64,000 nt of DNA from contig JACWMK010000007.1 in the NCBI GenBank assembly GCA_015661405.1, forward strand, positions 4,506 to 68,505. The letters run 5' to 3'. This document shows positions 1-9,318 of the stretch, piece by piece. The first letter of the stretch is position 1; every line of letters begins with the position of its first letter. This DNA comes from Methanobacterium sp. GTDB lineage: Archaea > Methanobacteriota > Methanobacteria > Methanobacteriales > Methanobacteriaceae. The notes beneath the pieces are model-generated. The model saw only the letters and a program-made list of their open reading frames with translations. It made no database searches and was not told the DNA's origin. A program made the translations under genes and the position numbers.

Positions 1-50
1 AAGATGTATTCAGCTGCTCCTTGTCCACCTTCATCTTTTACGATATCCAT
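1..50 (-). CDS. Class III signal peptide pilin-like protein (partial)
   Basis: Only the first 16 codons lie in the window; the gene continues past its left edge. The minus strand reads [16 protein letters not shown], closely matching the N-terminus of the neighbouring gene at 210-380. The GQGAAEY segment fits the class III signal peptide of archaeal type IV pilin-like proteins, where a dedicated peptidase cuts before Gln and a Glu lies at +5. A GGAGG ribosome binding site lies about 8 bases upstream of the ATG. A role in surface pili or adhesion is inferred from the family. Confidence 0.75.
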   Translation of the reverse strand, partial: MDIVKDEGGQGAAEYI

Positions 51-116
51 TTTTTTTATTCCTCCAAAAATTTTTTTAGGAATTTAAAAGAATTCCATTA
101 TAAACATTTACAATCA

Positions 117-126
117 CTTATATAAA
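117..126 (-). promoter_or_regulatory. TATA box for the first pilin-like gene
   Basis: The minus strand reads TTTATATAAG about 67 bases upstream of the ATG at 50, in the spacer between the two pilin-like genes. This suggests the first pilin gene has its own promoter. The call rests on the archaeal TATA consensus only. Confidence 0.4.
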
Positions 127-209
127 GATTTATGTTTCAGATTGAGTTCAGTTGAACATTAATTATTTTAAATAGAAAACATCATTAAATAGAGATGTTT
201 TTACATGAA

Positions 210-380
210 CTATACACTAGTTCTGATATGACTTATGTCTGATGATGCACTTAAAGAGGTGTTAGTATTGAAGTAAGCTCTGTAGATTAATAATGCAGCT
301 ATGGCTATGACGATTACTCCCCCAAAAAGTAAGATGTATTCAGCTGCCCCTTGCCCCTTTACATCATTTATAAATTTCAT
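210..380 (-). CDS. Class III signal peptide pilin-like protein, 56 aa
   Basis: This short gene encodes 56 residues: a charged N-terminus ([10 protein letters not shown]), then [11 protein letters not shown] and a run of hydrophobic residues to about position 33, then a small polar tail. The GQGAAEY motif is the class III signal peptide signature of archaeal pilin-like proteins: predicted cleavage before Gln10, with Glu14 at +5 and the N-terminal helix retained. After cleavage the subunit would be very small and almost entirely helix, so it is probably a minor or structural pilin. A GGAGGGG ribosome binding site precedes the ATG. It lies in tandem with the partial gene at 1-50. The surface role is inferred. 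Confidence 0.8.
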   Translation of the reverse strand: MKFINDVKGQGAAEYILLFGGVIVIAIAALLIYRAYFNTNTSLSASSDISHIRTSV

Positions 381-417
381 TACATCCCCTCCTATAATAT
401 TTACTTTATTATTAATA

Positions 418-432
418 TTGTATATATAAATG
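418..432 (-). promoter_or_regulatory. TATA box for the 56-aa pilin-like gene
   Basis: On the minus strand an ATTTATATATACAAT stretch lies about 40 bases upstream of the pilin ATG at 380. It resembles archaeal TATA boxes. Together with the separate TATA box at 117-126, it suggests that each pilin gene is transcribed independently. Confidence 0.4.
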
Positions 433-549
433 CAAGTAATTTTTTTATTATTCTATATTTTAAAAATTTTTTTTCACAATAATATAGTATTTATATAGTT
501 CTTTGTGCAAAATATCACACATTAAATAATCAAATTGAGGTAATCTTTT

Positions 550-1122
550 ATGCCCAGAAATTACAAGTTGAAGGAATTAATCTTAGAATCTTTGGATGAA
601 AGAGAATTATCTAAGAAAGAACTTTTAGATCATATAATAAAAAAATCTGATACTAATATTTCAGATAAAACTTTTAACGAGTCATTAATGAATTTATTGA
701 AGGATGGAAAAATCTGTATGATTGGTTACGATTTCGACGTTTATCATGGTGTTAAACGAATTCAATCCATAAGACCTGATGGAATCATATTTAGTATAGT
801 TAAAACTGATTTTTTTGAAATTGAAACTCTCATTAAAAAGTTAGATGGTTCAGAAGAAGAGGTTAAAAACTCTTCTTTTAAAATTAAAAGAATTTTCAGA
901 AATAAAATTAGGGAATTACAAGAAAACGGAGTGACTCTAGACAGTGGAGGTGCTGACACTCTTTTTAATAGAATAATTTATTACATTGATTCTCAGCCAG
1001 ATAAACAGAAGAAAATATTAACCACTAAATTTGCATGGAGTTTAAGTGATGTTGAGGGAGAAGACGGATTTCTAGAGGACATTTTAAATTATATCAAAGT
1101 TCAAGGAATACTAGGAATTTAA
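550..1122 (+). CDS. Hypothetical protein with possible N-terminal winged-helix region
   Basis: I do not recognise this 190-residue protein. The start is well supported by GAGGTAAT seven bases before the ATG. It is soluble and charged, with no membrane segment or signal peptide. Residues 1-75 alternate helices with a short hairpin-like stretch (LLKDGKICMIGYDFDVYHG) in a pattern seen in winged-helix domains; this is only a suggestion. The rest is predominantly helical with many Lys and Glu residues. It stands alone, divergent from the pilin genes and followed by a 367-base non-coding spacer, so context gives no function. Confidence 0.7.
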   Translation: MPRNYKLKELILESLDERELSKKELLDHIIKKSDTNISDKTFNESLMNLLKDGKICMIGYDFDVYHGVKRIQSIRPDGIIFSIVKTDFFEIETLIKKLDGSEEEVKNSSFKIKRIFRNKIRELQENGVTLDSGGADTLFNRIIYYIDSQPDKQKKILTTKFAWSLSDVEGEDGFLEDILNYIKVQGILGI

Positions 1123-1489
1123 AAATTTCAAAAAAATCAATTGATTTTAATCCAATATCAATTATTAATATTAAATTTTAACTCCCCTAATACATTTTAA
1201 TCTTTTTATAGGAATTAAGTTAATACGAAGACTATTATAAATAAAATTTTAAAAAAACATCCCGGAATACCTTTTTTTATATATCAAATCCTTCAAAAAA
1301 AGTTAATTTGAATTTAATGAATTTATTTTTTAGAAATATGTTTTAAGCGTTGAATTTACAACAATGATAATCCTACACATATGAATATGATGGTGATGAT
1401 GAAGTAGAGATCATATGAATTAATAGAGGATAAGGGAAACCTTTATTATTTATAAAAATCCATAACATATTAATATTTGGAGGCAAAAG
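1123..1489. other. Non-coding AT-rich spacer
   Basis: This 367-base stretch separates the hypothetical gene at 550 from the membrane protein at 1490. I see no open reading frame with a ribosome binding site, no tRNA-like fold and no strong repeat. A short ATGATGGTGATGATGA run near 1387-1402 is simple sequence. The last 60 bases presumably hold the promoter of the downstream gene. Confidence 0.5.
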
Positions 1490-2680
1490 ATGTTCAATTT
1501 AATCATTACAATTATTGGTGTGTTTCTGCTTATTATAGGGTTTTATTTAATGTCTTTCGGATTTTCAACTCCACCTAACAGTTTATTTTTCTTTTTAGGG
1601 TTATGTATAGCTGTTTTTGGACTTATACTAGTAGTATTCTTTGTTAGTGGAGTTGAAACTTCTGGAAGAAGCTCTCCAATTCCAGGAAATGTATCCAAAA
1701 CAGAATCTAATAATAATCCTAGACCCAAACAGATGAAAATAGAGAAAATGGTTCCTATGCAAAATAAAAAAGAAGCTACTTTGGATAATATTAAGAAAAC
1801 AATTAAATCAGAAGAACCAATTAAGCCAAAACCAAGAATTATTAATCCAAAAAAAGCTGAGCATCCTGAAAAACCTACTAAGCAAAAACCAAGTATTATG
1901 AATACAAAAAAAACTGAGCATCCTCTTGTCAACCAAAAATCTTCTAAAACTGAAGGAAAAACAGAATCTAAAGAGGAAAAAACCAAAAATAATGAGCTTG
2001 CAAAATTAAATAAAACTGATGAATCAGAATCTACTCAAATGAAACCAATAAAAAAAATTCCTAAAAAGCCAGATATGACCAAATTAACTTCCATGCGGCA
2101 TGAAAAGGATGATGATTACGTTAAAAAAAGATTAGATCGTTTAAAGGCAAGTTACATTGAAAATGCTGAAGATATTGAAAGCATTATAGATGAACGATTA
2201 GATTCATTCAAGGGTACATTAGGCAAACTCAAATCAGAGTCTAAAGAACCAGGAATAATTTGGTCATTTGATGCTGATGATGTTAAGGAAGCTATGGTAG
2301 ATACAATTTCTAAAACTAATAATAGATTATTAATGATGTATCCTTGGATTAGGAATATAGATGTTAGTACCTTAAAGAAATTCATGGAAACTGACAGTTG
2401 CATTATCATACAGGAGGCTAGTTTAGATGATGATGCTTCAGTAGAACTTTTAAAATTGTTAATAGATAAAAAGGTTAAAATAAGAACTATGCCACATGTT
2501 CACACCATAGCTATAGTTTCCGATAATAAAAATGGGTTAATAATATCCACTGATCCCATATATGATAGTTACGAAGTAGGTGTAATTTATAGGGATCAAA
2601 AGTCAATAGAAGAAATAGAGAGATTGTTTAAAGATGCATGGAGCATTTCTCAAGATATTGACTTGGAGATTAAATCATGA
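1490..2680 (+). CDS. Membrane-anchored protein with Lys/Pro-rich linker and C-terminal globular domain
   Basis: The 396-residue product has two hydrophobic helices (about residues 3-25 and 32-55) and then a long low-complexity linker (about 60-215) rich in Lys, Pro, Glu and Thr. The linker contains two related 15-residue units, KPKPRIINPKKAEHP and KQKPSIMNTKKTEHP. Residues about 250-396 look globular, with alternating strand and helix (LLMMYPWIRNID, CIIIQEAS, KIRTMPHVHTIAIVSD). That last part resembles the effector half of archaeal TrmB/PLD-like sensor proteins, but I cannot confirm the family. GGAGGCAAAAG supports the start. The stop codon overlaps the next gene by 4 bases, so the two are probably translationally coupled. 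Confidence 0.7.
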   Translation: MFNLIITIIGVFLLIIGFYLMSFGFSTPPNSLFFFLGLCIAVFGLILVVFFVSGVETSGRSSPIPGNVSKTESNNNPRPKQMKIEKMVPMQNKKEATLDNIKKTIKSEEPIKPKPRIINPKKAEHPEKPTKQKPSIMNTKKTEHPLVNQKSSKTEGKTESKEEKTKNNELAKLNKTDESESTQMKPIKKIPKKPDMTKLTSMRHEKDDDYVKKRLDRLKASYIENAEDIESIIDERLDSFKGTLGKLKSESKEPGIIWSFDADDVKEAMVDTISKTNNRLLMMYPWIRNIDVSTLKKFMETDSCIIIQEASLDDDASVELLKLLIDKKVKIRTMPHVHTIAIVSDNKNGLIISTDPIYDSYEVGVIYRDQKSIEEIERLFKDAWSISQDIDLEIKS

Positions 2681-3375
2681 TAATTAAGTGGCTTGGACAT
2701 TCCGCATTTCAGATTATCACTAATTATAACCTTAAAATTCTCATAGATCCATTTATAAGCAATAACCCTACTTCACCTTTAACTGCAGAAGAGTTAAATG
2801 CTGATTTAATTCTGGTAACTCATGGGCATCAGGATCACTTTGGGGATACTATGGAAATAGCTAATCGAACTGGTGCTCTTATAATTGCAAATCATGAAAC
2901 TTCAATTTTTCTTTCAAAACAGGGTTTAAATACTCAGGGAATGAATATTGGAGGTTCCATGGATGTTCAGGATATTGAAGTTACAATGGTGAATGCTAAT
3001 CATTCTTCCGGATTGGATTTTATGGATGAAACTGCTGATGGCGGAATAGCCTGCGGGTATATATTAAAACTCGAAAATGGTAGGAAAATCTATCACTCAG
3101 GAGATACTGGAATATTTGGCGATATGAAAATGGTTATAAGGGATATTTATCAACCGAATATAGTATTGCTGCCTATAGGGGATCTTTATACTATGGGTAT
3201 TGAAGAGGCAGCTATTGCTGCGGATTGGATTTCACCAGAAGTTTTAATCCCTATGCATTATAATACTTTCCCTTTAATTGAGCAAAATCCATTGGAGTTT
3301 GCTGAGATGGTTGAATCCTTGAATCCTAATATTAATGTTGTGATTATGGAGCCGGGTGAATTTTACGAGGAATGA
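2677..3375 (+). CDS. UPF0173-type metal-dependent hydrolase (metallo-beta-lactamase fold)
   Basis: The 232-residue protein begins with the strand-rich MIIKWLGHSAF segment and carries the metallo-beta-lactamase metal motif HGHQDH at residues 49-54. Further metal-site candidates are a downstream HSSGLD, the YHSGDTG segment near residue 145 and MHYNTFP near 205. Length and motif order match the UPF0173 family (bacterial YtkL relatives), whose physiological substrate is not known. The ATG overlaps the stop of the membrane protein by 4 bases, and the GTPase gene starts 5 bases downstream, so it sits within a compact plus-strand operon. It is expected to be cytosolic and zinc-dependent. Confidence 0.85.
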   Translation: MIIKWLGHSAFQIITNYNLKILIDPFISNNPTSPLTAEELNADLILVTHGHQDHFGDTMEIANRTGALIIANHETSIFLSKQGLNTQGMNIGGSMDVQDIEVTMVNANHSSGLDFMDETADGGIACGYILKLENGRKIYHSGDTGIFGDMKMVIRDIYQPNIVLLPIGDLYTMGIEEAAIAADWISPEVLIPMHYNTFPLIEQNPLEFAEMVESLNPNINVVIMEPGEFYEE

Positions 3376-3380
3376 TGTAG

Positions 3381-4022
3381 TTGGTGAGCATGCCTAGATT
3401 TTTAAAACGGAAATTTTTCAAAGACTTAATTAATAAGCTCTTTGGAAATGATAAAAAACTTAAAATAGGATTTTATGGTCATCCTAACTCTGGTAAAACT
3501 ACTTTAGCTAATCGGATGACTAATGATTGGATTGGTAAACCTATTGGTTTAGTTTCAGAGATTCCCCATGAAACTAGAAGGGTTTATCGTCAGGAGCATG
3601 TTACTTTAAGTCATGATGATCTGGAATTGGATTTCGATATTATTGATACTCCTGGAATAGCCACTAAAATTGATTATAAAAATTTCCTTGAATTTGGCTT
3701 ATCTGAAACTGAAGCTAAAGAGAGGGCTAAAGAAGCTACTAAAGGTATTATTGAGGCTATTAAATGGTTGGATGATGTGACTGGTGTTTTATTAGTTATT
3801 GATTCAACTAAGGATCCTTTGACTCAGGCCAACATCACTATAATGGGAAATCTTGAGGCACGTAAGATTCCATTTATAATTGTGGCTAATAAAATTGACC
3901 TTCCTGAGGCTTCTCCTGATAAAATTCACTCAGTATTCCCTCAGCATACGGTGATACCCATTTCTGCTTTGCAAGGTGAACATATAAGCGATCTTTATCA
4001 AGCTATGGTAGATAAATTCTAA
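3381..4022 (+). CDS. Era-like small GTPase
   Basis: This 213-residue GTPase shows the canonical motifs in order: P-loop GHPNSGKTT (about 33-41), a G3 motif DTPG near residue 89, and G4 NKID near 173. An SALQ G5-like segment follows near 196. There is no C-terminal KH domain, so it is not Era itself but one of the short TRAFAC GTPases conserved in euryarchaea. The longest start is TTG at 3381, behind GAGG at 3367; GTG 3384 and ATG 3390 are alternatives. It heads a GTPase, DUF2073, zinc-ribbon cluster, whose conserved order suggests a common role, probably linked to ribosomes or RNA. Confidence 0.85.
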   Translation: MVSMPRFLKRKFFKDLINKLFGNDKKLKIGFYGHPNSGKTTLANRMTNDWIGKPIGLVSEIPHETRRVYRQEHVTLSHDDLELDFDIIDTPGIATKIDYKNFLEFGLSETEAKERAKEATKGIIEAIKWLDDVTGVLLVIDSTKDPLTQANITIMGNLEARKIPFIIVANKIDLPEASPDKIHSVFPQHTVIPISALQGEHISDLYQAMVDKF

Positions 4023-4064
4023 TAATATGGGATTAAATAAGTTTTTTTTTGAGGTTAAAAAAAT

Positions 4065-4445
4065 ATGGATGCTAATACGAATGGTTTGAAAATGGATTTC
4101 CTATCATCATCTATGCTTAACTCAAGTACTAGTATGGAGAAAATTTCCATGATAGTGAATAGAGTAAAAAATGGAGATTTAGTGGTTATAGAAGGAGGAT
4201 TAACTCCTGAAGAAGAAGCGGAGCTCATTGAGGCCACTATGAGGGAAATAGATGTAGATAACTTTATGGGAATCGATATTTATACACTGGAAAAGGATAA
4301 AAAATCTTTTTTCGGACTTTCAAAAAGTAAAATCGTAGGTATAACCATTATTGGTCCGGCTAATGTAATGAAGGCTGTTAAGAAAAAATCTAACTTCCTC
4401 TCCATGATAGCTAACCTCGGTGATTTGAATGCATCGATGCATTAA
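4065..4445 (+). CDS. DUF2073 family protein
   Basis: The 126-residue soluble protein matches the DUF2073 pattern of methanogens: a core [26 protein letters not shown] followed by a GIDIYTLE strand and an [14 protein letters not shown] strand. No catalytic motif is evident. The family is found almost only in euryarchaea, next to an Era-like GTPase and a zinc-ribbon protein, as here. The start has GAGGTTA upstream. Its 3' end overlaps the following zinc-ribbon gene by 17 bases in another frame, so the two are likely translationally coupled. The function is unknown; partnership with the GTPase is inferred from gene order. Confidence 0.8.
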   Translation: MDANTNGLKMDFLSSSMLNSSTSMEKISMIVNRVKNGDLVVIEGGLTPEEEAELIEATMREIDVDNFMGIDIYTLEKDKKSFFGLSKSKIVGITIIGPANVMKAVKKKSNFLSMIANLGDLNASMH

Positions 4446-4725
4446 ATGCCACTCTGAATTTGAAGGTTCAGAGGATATTATTCAGAATGGATGTCCAAAA
4501 TGCGGTAGTAAATTCTTTGAGTACACTCATCACGGTCAAGTTAAAGGAATAAAAGAGAGTAAAGGTGATTCTGTAGAAACTATAATGATAAAAGAGAATG
4601 GCATTTATGAAGTTAATTTATCCTCATTGATGGAGGATGATTCTATTATAATCTCAGATGAAGAGGGGAAATATTTAATTGATATAAATTTTTTATTAAA
4701 GAAGAAGTTAAGAGAGAAAAGATAA
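4429..4725 (+). CDS. Zinc-ribbon protein (DUF2072-like)
   Basis: The 98-residue protein has two Cys pairs near its N-terminus, CIKC (residues 4-7) and CPKC (about 22-25), forming a probable zinc ribbon. An acidic and hydrophobic tail follows. It fits the Zn-ribbon partner usually found beside the DUF2073 and Era-like GTPase genes of euryarchaea. The gene overlaps the end of DUF2073 by 17 bases, and the ATG is the first in the frame before the Cys pair. The spacer to the convergent rqcH gene is only 32 bases. No enzymatic role is visible; nucleic-acid or protein binding is the likely activity. Confidence 0.8.
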   Translation: MHRCIKCHSEFEGSEDIIQNGCPKCGSKFFEYTHHGQVKGIKESKGDSVETIMIKENGIYEVNLSSLMEDDSIIISDEEGKYLIDINFLLKKKLREKR

Positions 4726-4757
4726 ACCTATAAAAAAATGTTGAAATTTTTTAGATT

Positions 4758-6752
4758 TTATTGTTTATTAAAATATTTTAAACTCTTCAAATCTCTCTCG
4801 TTAACAAAATCACATTTTCCTGATGGTAAAACTCCTATGACATCATCAAGAGTTAAAAAGTGTTCTTTATTAATACGTTTTAAAATTTCCCTAGAAATTT
4901 CCTCTTTTTTAGTGTAACCGGGTTTTATAATTACATAATTATTAGTATATTTCTCTAAGGCCTTGGTTGGGCCAGCCATTATTCTTTCACCTTCGTAATC
5001 AACTATGCCCACTGCAATTAAAAGTGGAACACCTCTAACATAATTGCGGGCACCACGGATTATAAAAGCTCCTTTTGCAACGAATTCACCTGATTGGGGA
5101 GTTTTAGAGACTTGCTCAGGATTCACCCAGTAAACATCTTGAGATCCAAATCCTTTGGACCATGCACTGGAGAAGGAAGCTGCCATAACTGCAGCTTCAT
5201 TGATAGTGTTTTCTGGTATCTCTTTTCCATTACTTTTTATAACCACAGATGGGGCGCCGTGAATATCTGAGTGCAGATAAATATCATTGTTTTCTAGGTA
5301 ATGCTTCACTATTGTTTCATTAGTAGATGCATCTCTACCACCTATCACTAGTAATCCATCAGAGGATAAAAACCAGCGAAGCTTTTCAAACCATTTAAGC
5401 TCTTTTTTAATCCTTCTTTCTGGGACAATGATTTGCTCTAGTGCAACATCTCTCTTATTTTTAGCTTTATTTATCTCCTTTAATGTTTTTTCAATAGCAA
5501 TATAAACTCCTTTGATCTTTCTTTTTGCTTTTTTACCTTTATTATAATAAATTTCAGTATTTTCAGGGATACTTAGATGAGAATCAATATTTATCCGGTT
5601 ATCCTCTAAATTCAAGGTGATGCTGCCTAGTTTATCGATGGATTCTATGATATCTAACCCGTCTGTCTTATTTTTTTTACCATTCTTAATTATTTTAATG
5701 ATTTCCAACCATGAATATCTTTCTCGGGCATCATTTATGATATCTAGGATATTCTGCACTTTTTGATAATTAGAGTAAAGTAAATCACCCTTTATTTTGG
5801 ATTCCTTCACGGTTTTTTCAAATTTCTCTAAGGTTTCTCTTTGTATTCTTAGTCTTTTTTCATATTTCCCGACTTCAGCTTCCCAAATACTCTCTTGGAC
5901 ATTTATTATGTCTTCTCCTACTATGCTACTATAGAATTCATCAGCAGCTTCATTGTAACTGGGAAATGATTTTTTTTGATAATCATTATAAATCTGAAGG
6001 TTTAAGGGTAGTACATCATTTTTACTATTTGTAACTATTTGTGGATTGAATTCTTCAGCTTTAAGGGGATTGAAGACTTGAAGCATAGCCTGATAAATGG
6101 AATTTAATTCATTCTCTTCAACTTCTGCTGCTTGTTTTTTCTTGGGTACTTCGGCTCTTAGAACTATTTCTTCAGCGTAAAGCCCGCCAAAACCACTTTT
6201 TGCAAGGGTTCTGATAATATCAGTATCGGAATTAGTGAATAATTCAGTTATATCTTCTTTTTTTACTTTAAGTGGGTTAATTCCTCTTTCTGGTGGGTAT
6301 TTATATTCTTCTTTGGAGGATATCCTACGATTCTCCCATAACTTGCGTTTCAATGGTAGAATGATTTGACCTTCTTCATCCAAAAGTATTATATTGCCTT
6401 TGGAGAAAAGTTCTATAATAAGTTTATATTTGTGTTCCTTCTGGAATTCTATTTCAATGATACGGTCAAAATGGTGTTGGTGTACATCACTCACTATTGC
6501 ACCTTTAAGGTATTTACGCAGAAGCATTGGGAAATTAGGAGGCATTTTTGGATTTAAAGGTGGGAAATGAGTTAAATGTACTCTTAATCCGGCTTGGAAC
6601 ACTACATCAGCCCTTCCTTCACCCGGAACATGAAATCTTATCAATACGGTGTCTTTGGTTGGTTGATAAGCCTTTTGGAAGCGAGCATCCATTAATGATT
6701 TCTTTAATTCACTGCAAATTGCATAAACATCAACATTGGACATAGCTTTCAT
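4758..6752 (-). CDS. rqcH: RqcH, NFACT-family ribosome rescue factor
   Basis: This 664-residue protein has the NFACT layout. The N-terminal NFACT-N domain (about 1-170, including [11 protein letters not shown] and [10 protein letters not shown]) is followed by helix-hairpin-helix and coiled-coil regions to about 460. The C-terminal NFACT-R domain (about 465-580) includes [35 protein letters not shown] and an [13 protein letters not shown] segment. RqcH/Rqc2/NEMF proteins bind the P-site tRNA on split large ribosomal subunits and recruit Ala-tRNA to tail stalled peptides. Archaeal homologues were formerly called fibronectin-binding proteins. It is divergent from the EMC6-like gene, with a 64-base shared promoter region. 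GAGGATGAT precedes the chosen ATG. Confidence 0.92.
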   Translation of the reverse strand: MKAMSNVDVYAICSELKKSLMDARFQKAYQPTKDTVLIRFHVPGEGRADVVFQAGLRVHLTHFPPLNPKMPPNFPMLLRKYLKGAIVSDVHQHHFDRIIEIEFQKEHKYKLIIELFSKGNIILLDEEGQIILPLKRKLWENRRISSKEEYKYPPERGINPLKVKKEDITELFTNSDTDIIRTLAKSGFGGLYAEEIVLRAEVPKKKQAAEVEENELNSIYQAMLQVFNPLKAEEFNPQIVTNSKNDVLPLNLQIYNDYQKKSFPSYNEAADEFYSSIVGEDIINVQESIWEAEVGKYEKRLRIQRETLEKFEKTVKESKIKGDLLYSNYQKVQNILDIINDARERYSWLEIIKIIKNGKKNKTDGLDIIESIDKLGSITLNLEDNRINIDSHLSIPENTEIYYNKGKKAKRKIKGVYIAIEKTLKEINKAKNKRDVALEQIIVPERRIKKELKWFEKLRWFLSSDGLLVIGGRDASTNETIVKHYLENNDIYLHSDIHGAPSVVIKSNGKEIPENTINEAAVMAASFSSAWSKGFGSQDVYWVNPEQVSKTPQSGEFVAKGAFIIRGARNYVRGVPLLIAVGIVDYEGERIMAGPTKALEKYTNNYVIIKPGYTKKEEISREILKRINKEHFLTLDDVIGVLPSGKCDFVNERDLKSLKYFNKQ

Positions 6753-6816
6753 ACATCATCCTCATTTATATTATATATCTAACATACATTAATTAAGGAA
6801 CTGGAGGAAAAAATTT

Positions 6817-7104
6817 ATGGAAATTGAGGTTAAGTTAACATCTGTACATGTTATTGTTGCTATAATAACAGGTTACATTTCATTTTATATTTCAAGTGGA
6901 TTAATAAGTGGTGTAGGTAAAAACGAGTATTTAGCAATTTTGATAGGATTAGTAATCCTTTATATTACTGGCCAAGCATCTGAAAGAGCTTTTGGTAAGG
7001 AAAAAGTGGGCGGCCTCAAAGGATGGTTCTTAAGTGGAATAATACCATTCTTCTTCGTATGGGTGCTGACTTGGACTCTTCTTATGAATTATTATTTGAT
7101 TTAA
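6817..7104 (+). CDS. EMC6-like small membrane protein (DUF5379)
   Basis: This 95-residue protein has three hydrophobic segments (about 8-30, 38-57 and 72-93) separated by short charged loops. The loop GQASERAFGKEKVGGLKGW between the second and third segments is the likely conserved cytosolic part. Size and topology match the archaeal EMC6-like family, proposed relatives of the eukaryotic ER membrane complex subunit EMC6. GGAGGAAAAAATTT precedes the ATG. An Oxa1/EMC3-like gene lies in the same window at 33599, so both proposed components of an archaeal membrane insertase are present. The EMC6 assignment is by topology and remembered family features, not alignment. Confidence 0.65.
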   Translation: MEIEVKLTSVHVIVAIITGYISFYISSGLISGVGKNEYLAILIGLVILYITGQASERAFGKEKVGGLKGWFLSGIIPFFFVWVLTWTLLMNYYLI

Positions 7105-7225
7105 AATTTTATTACATAAATTTCTAATTTTTTTTTAAAGTTAAATTTGATTTTAAATCGTACTAATAATATTAAAATTGCTCTTCCATTTACTATCTAA
7201 TTTTTATATTTTTATATTTTTTTCT

Positions 7226-9058
7226 TTATATTGATGTACCATAGAAAATCCATATAAAAGCAAATACAAGGGCTAATACAAACACTAATGGAGCAAAAAA
7301 TTTACTTACAGCTACAATAGAACTTATGGTTGTCACTAATTCAGTGGCATGAGTAGGGCCTAAAGTTTTAATATCATTTATTTCAGCCACTTTAACCCCT
7401 GCTTTTACAGGCTCCAAATCATCAATAGCATTTTTAGTACAAGTAATTATCGTGTTAATTATTTCATCCTGCATTTTATTACCTACCGGATTATGACCAC
7501 CTGAAAGGGTGTTTACATAATGTGTGTCTGTAGTCATTACTTCAACACAATCCAAGTCAACCTCAGATTTGACAGACTTAATTATCTTTTCCCTGAAACC
7601 AATAATCATATTATTAGCATCTAAAAGTATATATGCAGTTTTTTGATTACCACCTACCTCTACTACCATTACCTTTACTCCACTTTGACCTATACCTTGC
7701 TCTTTAGACATATCCTCCATTGAGTCGTTGCAGCATCCTACCCTAATAACCTGTTTGTCTTCATTTTTACCCAATTTTTGCACTGCATCAAGTAGCTCGA
7801 AAACCTCCTTATTACCGGGAAGTATTCTACCACCATCTCCTTTAAAACTATTATGGCAATCAACCATCACTACATTGTCCGTACAGGTAGATCCTTTTGC
7901 AGCGTTCATAACGGCTAATCCTACACCGAAATCGATGTCATCAAAACCTTTAGGTGAAAAAGTTGCCAGCAACACTAAATTATTACCGAAATACTGGGCA
8001 CCAATTTTTGCTCCTTGATGCTTCACTCTCTGGAATGCACTGGCATATTCAGAGTAATCCATATCTTTAAGGGAATCTTTTATCACTTTTTCGATTTTAC
8101 TTATCTCTCTGGAGGCCACTGGATTAAAATCATGTGTAGATGGGCCGTGTGATACCATAGTGAAAGTGTTAAATCTATTTGCCAATATGGTGGGCATGTT
8201 ACCACCTCCAATATCTCCTACAGGGCCTGGATGAACACAGGGAGATAAAAATATGGCTTTTAAATCATTTTCTCCTTTGAAACTAAGGATGCCTACTATT
8301 GTTTTTATGGATTCTCCCATATCCTCAAAGATGGATTCCATGGCTTGTGAACCTTCACTCATATGGGATAGGAATAAACTTAAAAGTTCTAATGCACCCA
8401 CTCCGAGATTTTTTCTCATAGGTGATTCTATAACAACTACAAAAGAGAATATTGCTAAAACCAGTATTAATGAAGCTATGATGATTTTAAAGAGTACAGC
8501 AATTATACTGAATTCCCCTAAATTAGTAGTTATACTTGTTAGAAAAACAATTACCATAACCATGCTCAATATTAAAGCTGGTTGTGTAGCGGCTACAACA
8601 ACTGATGATAAGAGACGAATATTAGAAGTGCCAAAAATTACTATTGTTCTGAAGGCGAATACTATAGCGCAGCCATAAATAATAGCGTCTATTGTATAGT
8701 TGTAGATTGAGAAATGTGATACTAAACTCCCTACAACGTAGGTTATAGCCACCATTATCATTGATATTAAGGCTAAAAACATAGATTGCTTCATTTTCAT
8801 GTGCCGACCATCTAACACTTTAACAAATGTGGGGGTTATAGCGCCAGCCATTATTGACATCAAACCGAATATTAGGAAACCCGCAGATCCACCATAGACT
8901 ATACTTGATAGAATATTAGAACCTGTTTGGGGTTCAATCAAAAATGCAGTAAGACCGATGATAAAACTTAAAAATACTATAATAAAAACAGAAATATGTG
9001 TTTCAGGTAAAGTTACCAGGTATTTAGTGAGATCAGTAAGATTTTCTGATGTGGACAT
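7226..9058 (-). CDS. DUF2070 integral membrane protein
   Basis: The 610-residue protein has about seven hydrophobic segments in its first 225 residues. A cytosolic domain (about 230-585) follows, with the conserved-looking motif [14 protein letters not shown], an [10 protein letters not shown] segment, VMVDCHNSF and [17 protein letters not shown]. One or two C-terminal helices close the protein. This pattern is DUF2070, a euryarchaeal family of unknown function; the His- and Asp-rich motifs suggest a metal-dependent hydrolytic domain. I chose the ATG at 9058, with GAGG nine bases upstream, over an in-frame TTG at 9073 that overlaps that site. It stands alone, convergent with the EMC6-like gene. 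Confidence 0.85.
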   Translation of the reverse strand: MSTSENLTDLTKYLVTLPETHISVFIIVFLSFIIGLTAFLIEPQTGSNILSSIVYGGSAGFLIFGLMSIMAGAITPTFVKVLDGRHMKMKQSMFLALISMIMVAITYVVGSLVSHFSIYNYTIDAIIYGCAIVFAFRTIVIFGTSNIRLLSSVVVAATQPALILSMVMVIVFLTSITTNLGEFSIIAVLFKIIIASLILVLAIFSFVVVIESPMRKNLGVGALELLSLFLSHMSEGSQAMESIFEDMGESIKTIVGILSFKGENDLKAIFLSPCVHPGPVGDIGGGNMPTILANRFNTFTMVSHGPSTHDFNPVASREISKIEKVIKDSLKDMDYSEYASAFQRVKHQGAKIGAQYFGNNLVLLATFSPKGFDDIDFGVGLAVMNAAKGSTCTDNVVMVDCHNSFKGDGGRILPGNKEVFELLDAVQKLGKNEDKQVIRVGCCNDSMEDMSKEQGIGQSGVKVMVVEVGGNQKTAYILLDANNMIIGFREKIIKSVKSEVDLDCVEVMTTDTHYVNTLSGGHNPVGNKMQDEIINTIITCTKNAIDDLEPVKAGVKVAEINDIKTLGPTHATELVTTISSIVAVSKFFAPLVFVLALVFAFIWIFYGTSI

Positions 9059-9318
9059 GATTTTATTCCTCAAATTTAAAGTTAAATAATTTATTTATAA
9101 ATTTTAATATCATTACAATAAATATAGAACATTTATATTATTAACAAATAAAAATCTAAACTATTTTTTTAATATATATCATATTATAGAGTAATCAAAA
9201 TTATTCTAATGTAGCTATAGTTTTTAAAGCTTTATAAGTTTTATAGTCATAACTTAAAAAGGAATTATTTTCAATAGATTTTAAACTCAAAAAACATCTT
9301 TTTCGAGGTGGTGCATAA

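Noticed and set aside
146..157. GTTCA-GT-TGAAC inverted repeat upstream of the first pilin TATA box
   Set aside because: Arms of five bases in AT-rich DNA are too short to support an operator without comparison.
1543..1986. 147-codon minus-strand frame opposite the membrane protein gene
   Set aside because: It lies wholly within a well-supported plus-strand gene, and its hydrophobic composition is the complement of the Lys/Pro linker codons.
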